Part shown: piece after piece, positions 13,601 to 23,540 of the stretch
How positions within the stretch are numbered: position 1 is the stretch's first letter
Layout of the letters: each line of letters starts with the position of its first letter
Origin: an uncultured Clostridia bacterium
Lineage (GTDB): Bacteria > Bacillota > Clostridia > Oscillospirales > Acutalibacteraceae
DNA: 64,000 nucleotides
Direction: 5' to 3'
Assembly: GCA_947593615.1 (NCBI GenBank)
Contig: CANQDR010000001.1
Span: 1-64,000, forward strand
Position numbers and translations under genes: made by a program
The notes under the pieces: generated by a model
Told to the model about the DNA's origin: nothing
What the model saw: the letters and a program-made list of their open reading frames with translations, nothing else
Databases searched by the model: none

Positions 13601-14661
13601 ATATGGCAGAAAAACTGAAAACAGTTGACGGAATTGACGAGACCGACAGCGGAGTCGGAGCAACCTCTCCTGAAATCAAGGTAACTGTCAACAAGGAAAA
13701 AGCCTCTAAAAAGGGACTTACGGTTGCTCAGGTTTATCAGCAGATTGCGGCGGCAATAACTGACGAAAAAACTTCCACAACTCTGACAAATGATGACGGC
13801 AGCGATATAGACATTGTTGTCGTAAAAGACGAGTCTAAAACTGTTTCTTCCGATAAAATAGGAAGTATTCAGCTAACTTATACTGATAAAGAGGGAAATG
13901 AAAAAACGACCTCTCTCTCCTCTGTTGCTGACATTTCAAAATCAGAGACCATGAACGTAATCACAAGGCAGGAACAGAAAAGATACCTTACAATCAGCGG
14001 TACAATAAAAAAAGGACACACTATGACTCAGGTATCAAACGATACTAAGGCATTGTTTAATGATTATAATCTGCCTGCCGGCTGTTCAATTGAATATACG
14101 GGAACTGATAAGGCAACTATGGAAGCTGTGTCGCAAATGATGCTTATGCTTATACTTGGTATTGTGCTTATATATTTAATAATGGTCGCTCAGTTCCAGA
14201 GTCTTAAATCTCCGTTTATAATTATGTTTACAATACCTCTTGCATTTACCGGAGGTTTCCTTGCACTTCTTATAACAGGCTTTGATGTGAGCGTTGTGGC
14301 TCTCGTAGGTTTTGTAATGCTCTGCGGTATTATAGTAAACAACGGTATCGTACTTGTTGACTACATCAACAGACTCAGGATTGACGGAAAAGAGCGTGTT
14401 GAGGCCATTGTTGAGGCAGGAAAAACAAGAATGCGTCCGATTCTTATTACCGCACTCACCACAATACTCGGACTTTCGGTAATGGCTCTCGGAATAGGCA
14501 CAGGAGCAGAAATGATGCAGCCGATTGCCATAGTATGTATCGGCGGTCTTGTGTATGCTACCTTTATGACATTATATATTATTCCTCTTATTTATGACGC
14601 ATTTAACAAAAAATCCCTCAGAAAAATAGATGAAAATGAACTTGAAAATATTGACGAATAA
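10624..14661 (+). CDS. RND-superfamily (HAE1-like) efflux transporter with large coiled-coil insertion
   Basis: N-terminal TM1 and FFKMTPDLMPNMDFP; GVGMLVDNSVVVIENIYRLR; LVGFVMLCGIIVNNGIVLVDYINRLR; TRMRPILITALTTILG. Confidence 0.95.
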   Translation: MFSKFSVKKPMTVFIGVVLVLVLGFVSFFKMTPDLMPNMDFPYAIIMTTYGGQTPETVELTVTKPLEQSMSTIDGVKEITSNSAENYSMLMIEFEDGTNMDTATVDMRSSLDTISDSWPDGVGTPYLIKVNPNMLPVAMVAVDYEGKNRTELSEYVSNELMNKIEGIDGVASVSDKGVVTEKENIVISQKKIDNLNKKIDSALKEQFSDAEDKLNSAKKEIDDNIDSAENGAQTISSSMEQISTQQSDVAAQLADAQGKAENGKTQLLSAKMELLDQKSSLTQTKQTLETAYQALLTIKGSYDELLAQKNTLTNTIQTLTEINNAYVSILDQMNGLDDNSEEYIQLEQQLAQIDEQLKPYNVTKEGLALAIESANAALGTVNSSIEQINQTLAELGTDTENMDSSLKSLSDKAAQINSGIAQIDSAISGLDDQTFTVNQALATISRQQSSADFQMSSALTALTAKQSEVQSAVTQLNSAQSEVQSSIDSLSEQKDKAKDSADMNNTVTVENISGILTAQNFSMPAGYVTDDDNNRYMVRVGDEVKNEKELKTLALFDTGIDGIGVVTLDDVADIFVADDSEEIFAKINGKPGIILSFSKQSNIATSEVCDNINNDLKALSDENKGLNFTNLYNQGDYISIVINSVLQNLLMGAVLAIIILFLFLRDIKPTIIVACSIPISVVFAIVLMYFSGVTLNMLSLSGLAIGVGMLVDNSVVVIENIYRLRGLGISPIKAAVNGARQVAGAIAASTLTTICVFLPIVFVEGITRQLFVDMSLTIAYSLLASLIVALTLVPAMSQRMLKNIKPQKDIQQSRIMRSYEKSLRFVLRHKICSILVVLAVLVASIAGSLARGFSFMPEMSSTEIQVMVTLDDNATLEETIDAAEQVNDILNKYDKFETVGVMTGSTSSIMGMSAGGESSDAGSVAAYAVLKDEFTKESDSISESISNDLKKINGEVSVSGGSSSSMSALLGDGSIQIMLYGDDLKTLQSTAEDMAEKLKTVDGIDETDSGVGATSPEIKVTVNKEKASKKGLTVAQVYQQIAAAITDEKTSTTLTNDDGSDIDIVVVKDESKTVSSDKIGSIQLTYTDKEGNEKTTSLSSVADISKSETMNVITRQEQKRYLTISGTIKKGHTMTQVSNDTKALFNDYNLPAGCSIEYTGTDKATMEAVSQMMLMLILGIVLIYLIMVAQFQSLKSPFIIMFTIPLAFTGGFLALLITGFDVSVVALVGFVMLCGIIVNNGIVLVDYINRLRIDGKERVEAIVEAGKTRMRPILITALTTILGLSVMALGIGTGAEMMQPIAIVCIGGLVYATFMTLYIIPLIYDAFNKKSLRKIDENELENIDE

Positions 14662-14709
14662 TATAATATGTTGTAAAATTATAATGAAAATAAATTTGGA
14701 GGTACTATT

Positions 14710-15021
14710 ATGATTTTAGTTACTACAGAAACTGTTGCAGGCAAAAACTGTGCTACACTCGGTCTTGTAACGGGAAACACAATTCAGTCAAAACATATGT
14801 TCAGCGATATGGGACAGGGTTTTAAAACTATGGTTGGCGGCGAATTGAAATCTTACACGGAAATGATGGCAAAATCAAGAGCAATTGCCACTCAGCGTAT
14901 GATTGATCAGGCTACCCAAATGGGCGCAGACGCTATTGTATGCGTAAGATACACTTCCGCCTCGATTATGCAGCAGGCTGCTGAAGTTCTTGCATACGGA
15001 ACAGCTGTGAAATTCGTTTAA
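14710..15021 (+). CDS. YbjQ/UPF0145 family protein
   Basis: MILVTTETVAGKNCATLGLVTG...SRAIATQRMIDQATQMGADAIVCVRY. Confidence 0.9.
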   Translation: MILVTTETVAGKNCATLGLVTGNTIQSKHMFSDMGQGFKTMVGGELKSYTEMMAKSRAIATQRMIDQATQMGADAIVCVRYTSASIMQQAAEVLAYGTAVKFV

Positions 15022-15180
15022 TCAGTAACAGAGTGTTTTATTTCTTAAGACTGCTGCCTATTTCGTTGTCTTGACAATTGAAAAAGGCAGCTTTCTGTAT
15101 ATAAGAGTAATTTTTTCACTTTTTAAGGAGATATAATATTATAATTCTTACTTAATTAAGTGTTCTATTAGAAAGAAAGG

Positions 15181-16833
15181 ATGTTTTTTTTGAAAAAGTT
15201 TGTTGCTTCAATATTATCGTCAATTATGGTTTTATGCTCAATTACTACTGCATTTGCGTACCAAACTAAATCTTCAGCTATCGGAAAAACCGGCGGTTCA
15301 ATGGTTGTGCAGGGAGCGTCAGAAAAAAGTTTACTTGCTGAAACTGTTGATGAAAAATCCGAACTTCCCCAAAGTTACAGCAGTGTTGACGCAGGTTTTG
15401 TGACACCTGTAAAAGATCAGGGACAACAGAATACCTGTGTTTTCTTTTCAGGAATGGCAGCTATGGAAACTGCTCTCCTTAAAAACGGATTCGGAGAATA
15501 TGATTTATCCGAAGAACACGCAAACTATTGGGCATCTTTAAGAAATGACGGTAAAGGATGGCAGAGAGACCGTGTGAATTCCGGAGCTTTGTCAATGACC
15601 GGTTACGGCTATTTAACAAGCGGCGGTACTGTTCTTGAAAGTGATCTGCCTTATATGAGCAGCAATAAGGAATATTTTGAAGATTTAAAACATATTGAGC
15701 CGTTGTTCTACGCCGGAGGTGTAAGAGTAATGGACAGTGAAAATATTGATGCAGAGTATTTTAAAAGAACAATAATGGAGTGCGGAGGTATATCAGCTTC
15801 TTTCGCGGTTGTTTTTGACTATATTAATTCGGACACATCAGCATATTATTGCGGTGAAGATTTGGATGTTGACACACTTAGCGTATCGGGTCACCAAGTT
15901 TTTGTAGTAGGCTGGGACGATAATTACTCAAAAAACAATTTTAATCCTTCTCATAGACCTAAAAGTGACGGGGCTTGGCTGGTTAAAAACTCCTGGGGAG
16001 ATATTTTAAGTTATATATGGATCTCCTATGAGGATAAATATTTTGCATCCGGCGTTTTCAGTGAAGGTTTCGCGATAAATGACGTAATTAAAAATCACAG
16101 CTGTAATCAGCTTCTTCAGGTAGATGAATTCGGTCCGACATATAATATGGCTTTTGATGAAAGCTCTGTTGACAATCCATCTGAAATTACTTTCATAAAC
16201 ACCTTTGATTTTTCGGCTGAGATGTCTTCAATAAGCAATGTTGAGTTTTCAACAAGTAATGCAGGCGATAACTATATTATTTACTACATTCCAACAACAA
16301 ACGGTGTTCCGACAAATGACGAAGCACAGTGGACTGAAATTGCAAGCGGTCAGGTGGAATATGCAGGAAATCAGAATATTGCTGTTAATAATTACATTGT
16401 CCCTGACGAAAGCGGCGCAATCGGAGTTAAAATTACCTGTAATGATAAAGAACCTGTCACAATCGGCTGCTGTGAATGGGTTTCAGACTTAAATTCACAT
16501 CAGATGATATTCCTGCCAAGAACACTTGATAACCGCTCATTTGTTAAAAGCGGAAATACCTCTTTCAGCCTTACGGATTACTATAATTCAATAGACGACG
16601 AAATCGGCGGTAATTTCACAATTAAACTTATAGCAAATGTTATTGAAGGCGATGTTGATAAAAACGGAGTCGTTAATGTTATGGACGCAACCCTTGTTCA
16701 GAAAGCTGCTGCCGATATTGAAAAACTTGACGATGATACAGTTACTTATGTTGCTGATGTAAATGCTGACGGTCAAGTGAATATTATGGATGCAACAAAA
16801 ATACAGAAGACAGCTGCAGGATTGCCTGATTAA
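15181..16833 (+). CDS. Secreted papain-like (C1) peptidase with C-terminal type I dockerin
   Basis: Signal peptide; VTPVKDQGQQNTCVFFSGMAAMETALL (Cys), SVSGHQVFVVGWDDNY (His), WLVKNSWG (Asn); C-terminal GDVDKNGVVNVMDATLVQK...ADVNADGQVNIMDATKIQK. Confidence 0.93.
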   Translation: MFFLKKFVASILSSIMVLCSITTAFAYQTKSSAIGKTGGSMVVQGASEKSLLAETVDEKSELPQSYSSVDAGFVTPVKDQGQQNTCVFFSGMAAMETALLKNGFGEYDLSEEHANYWASLRNDGKGWQRDRVNSGALSMTGYGYLTSGGTVLESDLPYMSSNKEYFEDLKHIEPLFYAGGVRVMDSENIDAEYFKRTIMECGGISASFAVVFDYINSDTSAYYCGEDLDVDTLSVSGHQVFVVGWDDNYSKNNFNPSHRPKSDGAWLVKNSWGDILSYIWISYEDKYFASGVFSEGFAINDVIKNHSCNQLLQVDEFGPTYNMAFDESSVDNPSEITFINTFDFSAEMSSISNVEFSTSNAGDNYIIYYIPTTNGVPTNDEAQWTEIASGQVEYAGNQNIAVNNYIVPDESGAIGVKITCNDKEPVTIGCCEWVSDLNSHQMIFLPRTLDNRSFVKSGNTSFSLTDYYNSIDDEIGGNFTIKLIANVIEGDVDKNGVVNVMDATLVQKAAADIEKLDDDTVTYVADVNADGQVNIMDATKIQKTAAGLPD

Positions 16834-16924
16834 TAAATTACAATTGGTTTTTTAAACACAAACAATAATCATAATATTATCTTTATTCTCATTAAGAATT
16901 AATAATAAAGTATAATATAAAGCA

Positions 16925-16952
16925 AAAACGCGGTGCATAAGCACCGCGTTTT
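16925..16952. terminator. Bidirectional intrinsic terminator
   Basis: AAAACGCGGTGC-ATAA-GCACCGCGTTTT between convergent genes. Confidence 0.85.
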
Positions 16953-16962
16953 GCATTTTAAA

Positions 16963-17733
16963 TTATTTGATTTTCTCGGTATAGTCCAGAGCTATCCAGC
17001 CTGCGCCGCTTTTGAGTTTACCCCATTTTGAAGCGCCCTTGCCGTTTTTTTCTTCGACAATTGTATATGCGCCGCCTTTTGGAATTGCACCTGTGATTGC
17101 GTAGTCTGTTCCCGCTCCTTTTCTGATATTCACACCGTCAGATGATGTTATCCTTACAATATAGCTTTTAAATTCACTTTTTTTGCCATTGCTGCCTCCT
17201 GATGACGACGTCTTATAAGTCACGCCAAAGTAGCTGCATAAACCTTTGCAAATGGCTTCACCAATGTTTGTTGTGTTGTTTCTAATCCAGTCTGAGCCTG
17301 TCTTGGTATCGTGGAATTCACATTCAACGTAAATTGTCAGAGCATTCGGCACATTGATTTCGTAAAGTCCTGTCTGATACGAAACGCTGTCGGCTGTTCC
17401 CGGTGAAATTGCGCCAAGTGTTTTAAGCACCGCATCGGCAGCCTTTCTGCCGTTTGAGTTAAGGCAAAATACCCTTGTGCCGCCCGTTATTTTTCCGTTA
17501 TAGGCATTTGTGTGAATCGGCATATGAATATCTGCCTTAAATTTGTCGCTTTCATTACAGCGATTTTGCATTGTATCTCCTGATTTTCCAACCTTTACCT
17601 CAAATCCGCATCTTTTGAGCGCAGAAGCTGTGGCATTTGCAATCTTATCACATTGTGCCATTTCATTTGTGCCGCCTGTTGCATAGGAATTACTGCTTTG
17701 ATTTGACGGACTTAAATATATTTTTTTACTCAT
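16963..17733 (-). CDS. N-acetylmuramoyl-L-alanine amidase (Amidase_3) with C-terminal SH3b domain; endolysin-like
   Basis: KIYLSPSNQSSNSYATGGTNEMAQCDKIANA, DIHMPIHTNAYNG, YVECEFHDT; SSDGVNIRKGAGTDYAITGAIPKGG SH3b. Confidence 0.93.
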   Translation of the reverse strand: MSKKIYLSPSNQSSNSYATGGTNEMAQCDKIANATASALKRCGFEVKVGKSGDTMQNRCNESDKFKADIHMPIHTNAYNGKITGGTRVFCLNSNGRKAADAVLKTLGAISPGTADSVSYQTGLYEINVPNALTIYVECEFHDTKTGSDWIRNNTTNIGEAICKGLCSYFGVTYKTSSSGGSNGKKSEFKSYIVRITSSDGVNIRKGAGTDYAITGAIPKGGAYTIVEEKNGKGASKWGKLKSGAGWIALDYTEKIK

Positions 17734-17962
17734 CTTTTTTATCTTCCCCTTTTTCTAAATTCATTACTGCCGCCGAGCCTGCCGATATTGCTGAAATTGC
17801 AAGTCCTATAAAGGCATGCTTAAGAACATCGCCGTTTGTAAGGTCTATTCCTCCGAAATAAAGCGACAGATTTGTGATTATATATCCGATGGCTGTCTGT
17901 AAAAAAGTACGCAGAGCACGATTAAGACAGTTTTTTGTTAAACAAATGTTTATTTTTTTCAT
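17726..17962 (-). CDS. Putative phage-type holin
   Basis: Small protein with two hydrophobic segments (FLQTAIGYIITNLSLYFGG; AFIGLAISAISAGSAAVMNL) and charged C-terminus; overlaps amidase start. Confidence 0.65.
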   Translation of the reverse strand: MKKINICLTKNCLNRALRTFLQTAIGYIITNLSLYFGGIDLTNGDVLKHAFIGLAISAISAGSAAVMNLEKGEDKKDE

Positions 17963-17966
17963 AACG

Positions 17967-18224
17967 TCATATTGTCCTTTCCTGGTTTTGTTCATTTTCA
18001 AGATCTGAGATACGGTGATCAGCCGTTTTTAACTTATTCTCAATCACCGCTTCGTGCTGCTCAATAAGATATACACGCTCAATCAGATTATTATGCTTGT
18101 CAACCTTTTTTTCCAGCTGTTCAATTCTGTAGTTTGATAATTTTGATGTTGCAAAAATACCTGCAAGCGAGCCGAACAATGTGCCTGCAAATGAAAGTAC
18201 AGCCAGAATTATCTGTTCTGTCAA
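17967..18224 (-). CDS. Small membrane-anchored coiled-coil protein, XhlA-like phage lysis accessory
   Basis: One TM (IILAVLSFAGTLFGSLAGIF) then coiled coil; TTG start placed after the ggaggtga RBS. Confidence 0.55.
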   Translation of the reverse strand: MTEQIILAVLSFAGTLFGSLAGIFATSKLSNYRIEQLEKKVDKHNNLIERVYLIEQHEAVIENKLKTADHRISDLENEQNQERTI

Positions 18225-18255
18225 TTCATCACCTCCACTTATAGGCATAAAAAAA

Positions 18256-18285
18256 GAGAAATTGCATTCTTTTATGCAATTTCTC
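18256..18285 (-). terminator. Intrinsic terminator upstream of lysis cassette
   Basis: GAGAAATTGCAT...ATGCAATTTCTC with T-run on the minus strand (18249-18255). Confidence 0.7.
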
Positions 18286-18361
18286 AAAATATTTTTTAAT
18301 AAAATTAATAGCACGGTAACTCTCGGGAAAAAATGTCTTTTAATTTATCAAACCTGTCTAT

Positions 18362-18419
18362 ACAAATTGTGGGCGGGGTCACCCCGCCTGCACGAATTGT
18401 GGGCGTGGTCACTCCGCCT
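18362..18419. repeat. Two tandem copies of a ~28-bp GC-rich hairpin unit, period 30 bp
   Basis: acaaattgtgggcggggtcaccccgcct / acgaattgtgggcgtggtcactccgcct; copy 1 contains GGCGGGG-TCA-CCCCGCC. Confidence 0.85.
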
Positions 18420-18428
18420 TGCCTTCTA

Positions 18429-21260
18429 CTATTTTAGCAGCGGTTTAAGATACTGTCCCGTAAATGAATCCTTATTTTTAGCAACCTGTTCGGGAGTTCC
18501 CTGAGCAATTATCAGTCCGCCCATATCTCCGCCTTCGGGACCGAGGTCAATAATATGGTCGGCTGTCTTTATTAAATCAAGATTATGCTCAATTACAACA
18601 ACTGTATTTCCGCCATCTACCAAAAGCTGAAGCACGTCAACAAGCCTGTGGACATCAAAAATATGAAGTCCTGTTGTAGGTTCATCAAGAATATAAATTG
18701 TCTTTCCCGTACTGCGTTTTGAAAGCTCTGTTGCAAGCTTAACCCTTTGAGCTTCTCCGCCTGAGAGCGTTGTAGCAGGCTGACCGAGCTTTATATAGCC
18801 GAGTCCTACGTCAAACAGAGTTTTCAGCTTGCGGGATATTTTCGGAATGTTTGCAAAAAACTCCATAGCTTCTTCAACCGACATTTCAAGAACATCGTTA
18901 ATTGACTTGCCCTTATACTTTACTTCAAGCGTTTCACGGTTATATCGTTTTCCTTTGCAAACCTCGCAGGGAACATAAACATCAGATAAAAAGTGCATTT
19001 CAATTTTTATTATTCCGTCACCCTGACACGCCTCACATCGCCCGCCCTTTACGTTAAATGAAAATCTGCTTTGCGTGTAGCCTCTCATTTTTGCATCCTG
19101 AGTAGAAGCAAACAAAGCCCTTATATCGGTGAACAGACCCGTGTAGGTTGCAGGATTTGAACGCGGAGTTCTGCCAATTGGACTTTGGTCAATTGCGATG
19201 ACTTTGTCAAGATTCTCTATTCCCTTTATCTCTTTATGTTTGCCGGAAACTGTTTTTGCACCGTTAAGCTCCCGCGCAAGGGTTTTGTATAAAATCTCAT
19301 TTATTAGCGAGCTTTTTCCCGAACCCGAAACACCTGTAACGCAAACAAACTCGCCGAGGGGAATTTTGACATTGATATTTTTTAAATTGTTTTGCTGTGC
19401 GCCCTTAATTTCTAAAAAATGTCCGTTGCCCTTTCTGCGTTTCTGAGGTACCGGAACACAGCGCTTTCCGCTTAGATACTGTCCTGTTACGGAATTTTCA
19501 CATTTTTTGATTTCGTTAACATCGCCCGTACAAACAATCTCACCGCCGTGAATTCCTGCTCCGGGCCCTACATCAACAATACAGTCGGCGGCGTACATAG
19601 TATCTTCATCGTGCTCAACCACGATTACGGTATTGCCTAAATCACGAAGTCTTTTAAGAGTATTAAGTAACTTTTCATTATCTCTCTGATGAAGTCCTAT
19701 GCTCGGCTCGTCAAGAATATACAATACTCCCATAAGCGAGCTTCCTATCTGTGTGGCAAGCCTTATTCTCTGACTTTCTCCTCCGCTTAAAGTGCCTGAA
19801 CTTCTCGATAATGTAAGGTATCCCAATCCCACGCTCTTTAAGAAATTAAGACGCTCTATAATTTCCTTTATGATTTCCTCGCCGATTATCTTTTCCTTAT
19901 CTGTCAGCGAAAGATCTTTTACAAATTCAAGCGCGTCAACAACAGACATCTTGCAAAAATCAGCAATGTTTACTCCGCCTACGGTGACCGCAAGACTTTC
20001 TGCCGAAAGTCTGTCCCCGTGGCACTCATCACAAGGGATCTCCGCCATATATGAGCGAATTTCGTCTTTTATCCAATTGCTGCTTGTTTCTTTATATCTA
20101 CGTTCAAGATTTGTGATTATTCCCTCAAACGTCTGTTCATAGCTTCCGCTTCCGTAAACAGATTTGCGGTGAATTGTCAGAAGTTCATCTCCTGTACCGT
20201 AGAGGATTTTGTCTATTATATCGTCGGGTATATTTTTAATTGGTTCAGACAGCGAGAAATTATATTTTCTTGAAAGCGCCTCAAAGTACATTGCTGCAAT
20301 TGAACTGCCTTCCATTGCCCAGCCGCTTCCCTTTATTCCGCCTTCCCTTATACTTTTATTCCTATCGGGAATAATTTTTGTTTCATCAATTTTTAAAAAT
20401 ACTCCCAATCCCGTACATTTCGGGCATGCACCAAAGGGATTGTTGAACGAAAACATACGCGGTGATAAATCATCTATACTCACACCGTGTTCCGGACAGG
20501 CATATTTTAAAGAGAATGTAACATCTTCTCCGCCCTCATTGCCGATAAAGTTTACCATAATAAGTCCGTTTCCAAGCTTTGAGGCGGTTTCAATACTGTC
20601 AGACAGACGCGAAATAATTTCAGGCTTAATTACAAGTCGGTCAACAATTATTTCAATATTATGCTTTTTATTTTTTTCTAACGGAATTTTTTCTGACAAA
20701 TCATAAATAATTCCGTCTGCTCTGACGCGCACAAATCCCGACTTTCTCGCACTGTCAAGAACTTTTGCGTGTTCTCCCTTTCTGCCTCTTACAACAGGTG
20801 AAAGAATCTGAATTTTCGTACCCTCGTCATAGGTCATTATTTTATCGACAATCTGGTCAACCGTCTGTTGGCGTATTTCCCGACCGCAGACAGTACAGTG
20901 CGGTATGCCGATTCTTGCATAGAGCAGGCGCAGATAGTCATAAATCTCTGTTACCGTACCCACCGTTGAGCGTGGATTTTTTGACGTAGTTTTCTGGTCG
21001 ATTGAAATTGCAGGCGACAAGCCTTCAATGCTCTCTACATTCGGCTTGTCCATCTGTCCCAGAAACATTCGCGCGTATGAAGAAAGACTTTCCACGTATC
21101 TGCGCTGTCCCTCGGCATATATTGTATCAAACGCAAGCGAGCTTTTCCCAGAACCCGAAAGTCCCGTTATAACAATAAGTTTGTTGCGTGGAATTTCAAC
21201 ATCAATATTTTTTAGGTTATGTTCTTTTGCTCCGCGTACTATAATTTTATCCTGTGCCAT
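18429..21260 (-). CDS. uvrA: Excinuclease ABC subunit A
   Basis: [66 protein letters not shown]. Confidence 0.99.
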   Translation of the reverse strand: MAQDKIIVRGAKEHNLKNIDVEIPRNKLIVITGLSGSGKSSLAFDTIYAEGQRRYVESLSSYARMFLGQMDKPNVESIEGLSPAISIDQKTTSKNPRSTVGTVTEIYDYLRLLYARIGIPHCTVCGREIRQQTVDQIVDKIMTYDEGTKIQILSPVVRGRKGEHAKVLDSARKSGFVRVRADGIIYDLSEKIPLEKNKKHNIEIIVDRLVIKPEIISRLSDSIETASKLGNGLIMVNFIGNEGGEDVTFSLKYACPEHGVSIDDLSPRMFSFNNPFGACPKCTGLGVFLKIDETKIIPDRNKSIREGGIKGSGWAMEGSSIAAMYFEALSRKYNFSLSEPIKNIPDDIIDKILYGTGDELLTIHRKSVYGSGSYEQTFEGIITNLERRYKETSSNWIKDEIRSYMAEIPCDECHGDRLSAESLAVTVGGVNIADFCKMSVVDALEFVKDLSLTDKEKIIGEEIIKEIIERLNFLKSVGLGYLTLSRSSGTLSGGESQRIRLATQIGSSLMGVLYILDEPSIGLHQRDNEKLLNTLKRLRDLGNTVIVVEHDEDTMYAADCIVDVGPGAGIHGGEIVCTGDVNEIKKCENSVTGQYLSGKRCVPVPQKRRKGNGHFLEIKGAQQNNLKNINVKIPLGEFVCVTGVSGSGKSSLINEILYKTLARELNGAKTVSGKHKEIKGIENLDKVIAIDQSPIGRTPRSNPATYTGLFTDIRALFASTQDAKMRGYTQSRFSFNVKGGRCEACQGDGIIKIEMHFLSDVYVPCEVCKGKRYNRETLEVKYKGKSINDVLEMSVEEAMEFFANIPKISRKLKTLFDVGLGYIKLGQPATTLSGGEAQRVKLATELSKRSTGKTIYILDEPTTGLHIFDVHRLVDVLQLLVDGGNTVVVIEHNLDLIKTADHIIDLGPEGGDMGGLIIAQGTPEQVAKNKDSFTGQYLKPLLK

Positions 21261-21361
21261 ATATTATCCTCCCCTCAGAGAACTGCAATCAACTTTTACA
21301 TATGTAAACTATAATTCAAGTATAACAATATTTAATTTTAAGGATATATTGCAAAAATTCA

Positions 21362-21386
21362 CATAGCCTCCCTAAAGGAGGCTATG
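21362..21386 (-). terminator. ftsH terminator
   Basis: CATAGCCTCC-CTAAA-GGAGGCTATG just after the ftsH stop. Confidence 0.7.
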
Positions 21387-21411
21387 AAAAGATTTATTGT
21401 TTTGTGTGGTT

Positions 21412-23457
21412 TTACTTATTGCTATCAGATGAATTGCCGTCGGTATCATCTTCTGAAATTACATTGTCCTGATTTAACTCATCATATTCAATGTCATCTT
21501 CAGAATCTTCAACCTCTTCAGGCTCAACATAAGTTCCGCTCATTACTGCTTCAAAGTCCTCGCTGCCCATTTTTTCGTGCTTGATAAGGTAAGCGGCAAT
21601 CTCGTGGAGCTTATCAATGTTTTCGCTGAGAATTTTCTCTGCCTTTTCATAAGCGTCGTTGACGATTGCGAGTACAAGCTCATCAATTTTAGCGGCGGTT
21701 GCTTCTGAATAATCCTGAGTACGGCCCATATCGCGTCCGAGGAATACAGCTCCGTTATCAGAGCCGTAACAGATACATCCGAGTTCCTTGGTCATACCGT
21801 ACTTGGTAACCATTGCACGGGCTGTTTTAGTCGCCTTTTCAATATCATTTGACGCACCCGTAGATATATCGTCCAGAATAAGCGCCTCTGCAACACGTCC
21901 GCCGAGACAAACTACAATGTCCTCAATCATTTCACTTCGTGAATTATAAGACTTATCCTCACTCGGCAGAGGCATTGTGTAACCGCCTGCCATACCGCGC
22001 GGAATGATCGAAATTTCGTGAACAGGGTCCTGAGTTTCAAGCTTGTCAAAAAGGATTGCGTGTCCTGCTTCATGATAAGCAGTCAGCTTCTTTTCCTTGT
22101 CGCTCATTACCTTAGTTTTCTTTTCGGCACCTACCACAACCTTGATTGTAGCTTCTTCGATCTCGCTCATTGTTATTGCCTTTTTGTTCTTTCTTGCGGC
22201 AAGTAGAGCGGCTTCGTTAAGAAGATTTTCAAGGTCAGCGCCTGTAAATCCTGCTGTTGTTTTTGCAATTGTCTTTAGCTTAACATCAGGTGCAAGCGGC
22301 TTTTTGCGCGCGTGAACCTTAAGTATAGCCTCACGTCCGTTTACATCGGGATAGCTAACGATCACCTGGCGGTCAAATCTTCCGGGACGCATAAGAGCAG
22401 GGTCTAAAACGTCGGGTCTGTTAGTTGCGGCAATGAGAATTACACCCTCGTTAGCGCCGAAACCATCCATTTCAACAAGGAGCTGGTTAAGCGTTTGTTC
22501 GCGTTCATCGTTGCCGCCGCCAAGACCTGCACCTCTCTGACGTCCTACTGCATCGATTTCATCAATAAATATAATACAAGGCGAATTTTTCTTTGCCTGG
22601 TCAAACAAGTCACGTACACGCGACGCACCTACGCCGACAAACATTTCTACAAAGTCAGAACCGGAAATTGAGAAGAACGGTACGCCTGCTTCACCGGCAA
22701 CAGCTCTTGCAAGAAGTGTTTTACCTGTTCCGGGAGGTCCTACAAGCAAAACTCCCTTTGGAATTCTTGCTCCGAGCTTATTATATTTTTCAGGCGCCTT
22801 GAGGAATTCAACAACTTCTGCAAGTTCTTCTTTTTCCTCGTCTGCACCTGCTACATCATCAAATGTTGTTTTGCGTTTTTCATCATTTGTATTTTTGATT
22901 TTAGCCTTGCCGAAATTCATTTCCTTTCCGCCAAGACCGCCTCCGCCCATTTTCTTCATAATGAATATCCATGCGCCTATGAATATTACAGTCAGAAGAA
23001 TTGTAGGTACAAGCTCAAAGAAAAGTGAATTATCACTTGCTCTTACAAGGTCATATGTTATAGCCTCATCTGCTGACGCCTGATAAGGTCTGACATCATC
23101 AAGAAATCTTTGTATATCGGCAAGCTGACCCTTTACGACAGCCTTTTGAGGTTTTTTGTTTTTATTATTTCCGCTTGATGGCTGCGTAGCCGTCGTTGCA
23201 GCAGGAACAGTGGTTGAACTTTCGTCATCTGAATTGACTATGGGACTCTCGCCCTCTTTAAGCGTAATTTCAATTACACCTGTGCCGTAGTTGATTGTAT
23301 AGCTGTCAACCATATCCTGTACAAAATACTGTTCCAGCTCTGATGTTTTTGGAGCTTCTGTCTGCCGTGAGCTCAAAAGCATAGCAACAGCCAAAACTAT
23401 CAGTATGGGAATTCCCAAATAAAGAAGCAGATTGCGAACCTTTTTCTTATTATCCAA
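21412..23457 (-). CDS. ftsH: ATP-dependent zinc metalloprotease FtsH
   Basis: [51 protein letters not shown]. Confidence 0.99.
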   Translation of the reverse strand: MDNKKKVRNLLLYLGIPILIVLAVAMLLSSRQTEAPKTSELEQYFVQDMVDSYTINYGTGVIEITLKEGESPIVNSDDESSTTVPAATTATQPSSGNNKNKKPQKAVVKGQLADIQRFLDDVRPYQASADEAITYDLVRASDNSLFFELVPTILLTVIFIGAWIFIMKKMGGGGLGGKEMNFGKAKIKNTNDEKRKTTFDDVAGADEEKEELAEVVEFLKAPEKYNKLGARIPKGVLLVGPPGTGKTLLARAVAGEAGVPFFSISGSDFVEMFVGVGASRVRDLFDQAKKNSPCIIFIDEIDAVGRQRGAGLGGGNDEREQTLNQLLVEMDGFGANEGVILIAATNRPDVLDPALMRPGRFDRQVIVSYPDVNGREAILKVHARKKPLAPDVKLKTIAKTTAGFTGADLENLLNEAALLAARKNKKAITMSEIEEATIKVVVGAEKKTKVMSDKEKKLTAYHEAGHAILFDKLETQDPVHEISIIPRGMAGGYTMPLPSEDKSYNSRSEMIEDIVVCLGGRVAEALILDDISTGASNDIEKATKTARAMVTKYGMTKELGCICYGSDNGAVFLGRDMGRTQDYSEATAAKIDELVLAIVNDAYEKAEKILSENIDKLHEIAAYLIKHEKMGSEDFEAVMSGTYVEPEEVEDSEDDIEYDELNQDNVISEDDTDGNSSDSNK

Positions 23458-23540
23458 TGCGTGTCACTCCTCTTTATATTATTAATGATACTCTTAAATT
23501 TATGTAAATCAGAAATAAACCGAATGTAAAAAATTACCGT

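Noticed and set aside
16963-18224. Intact prophage
   Set aside because: Only lysis-type genes are present; no structural, packaging, replication or integrase genes in the window.
18181-18504. 107-aa plus-strand ORF
   Set aside because: Crosses a terminator and the tandem GC-rich repeat, which explains its repeated LHELWAWS-like text.
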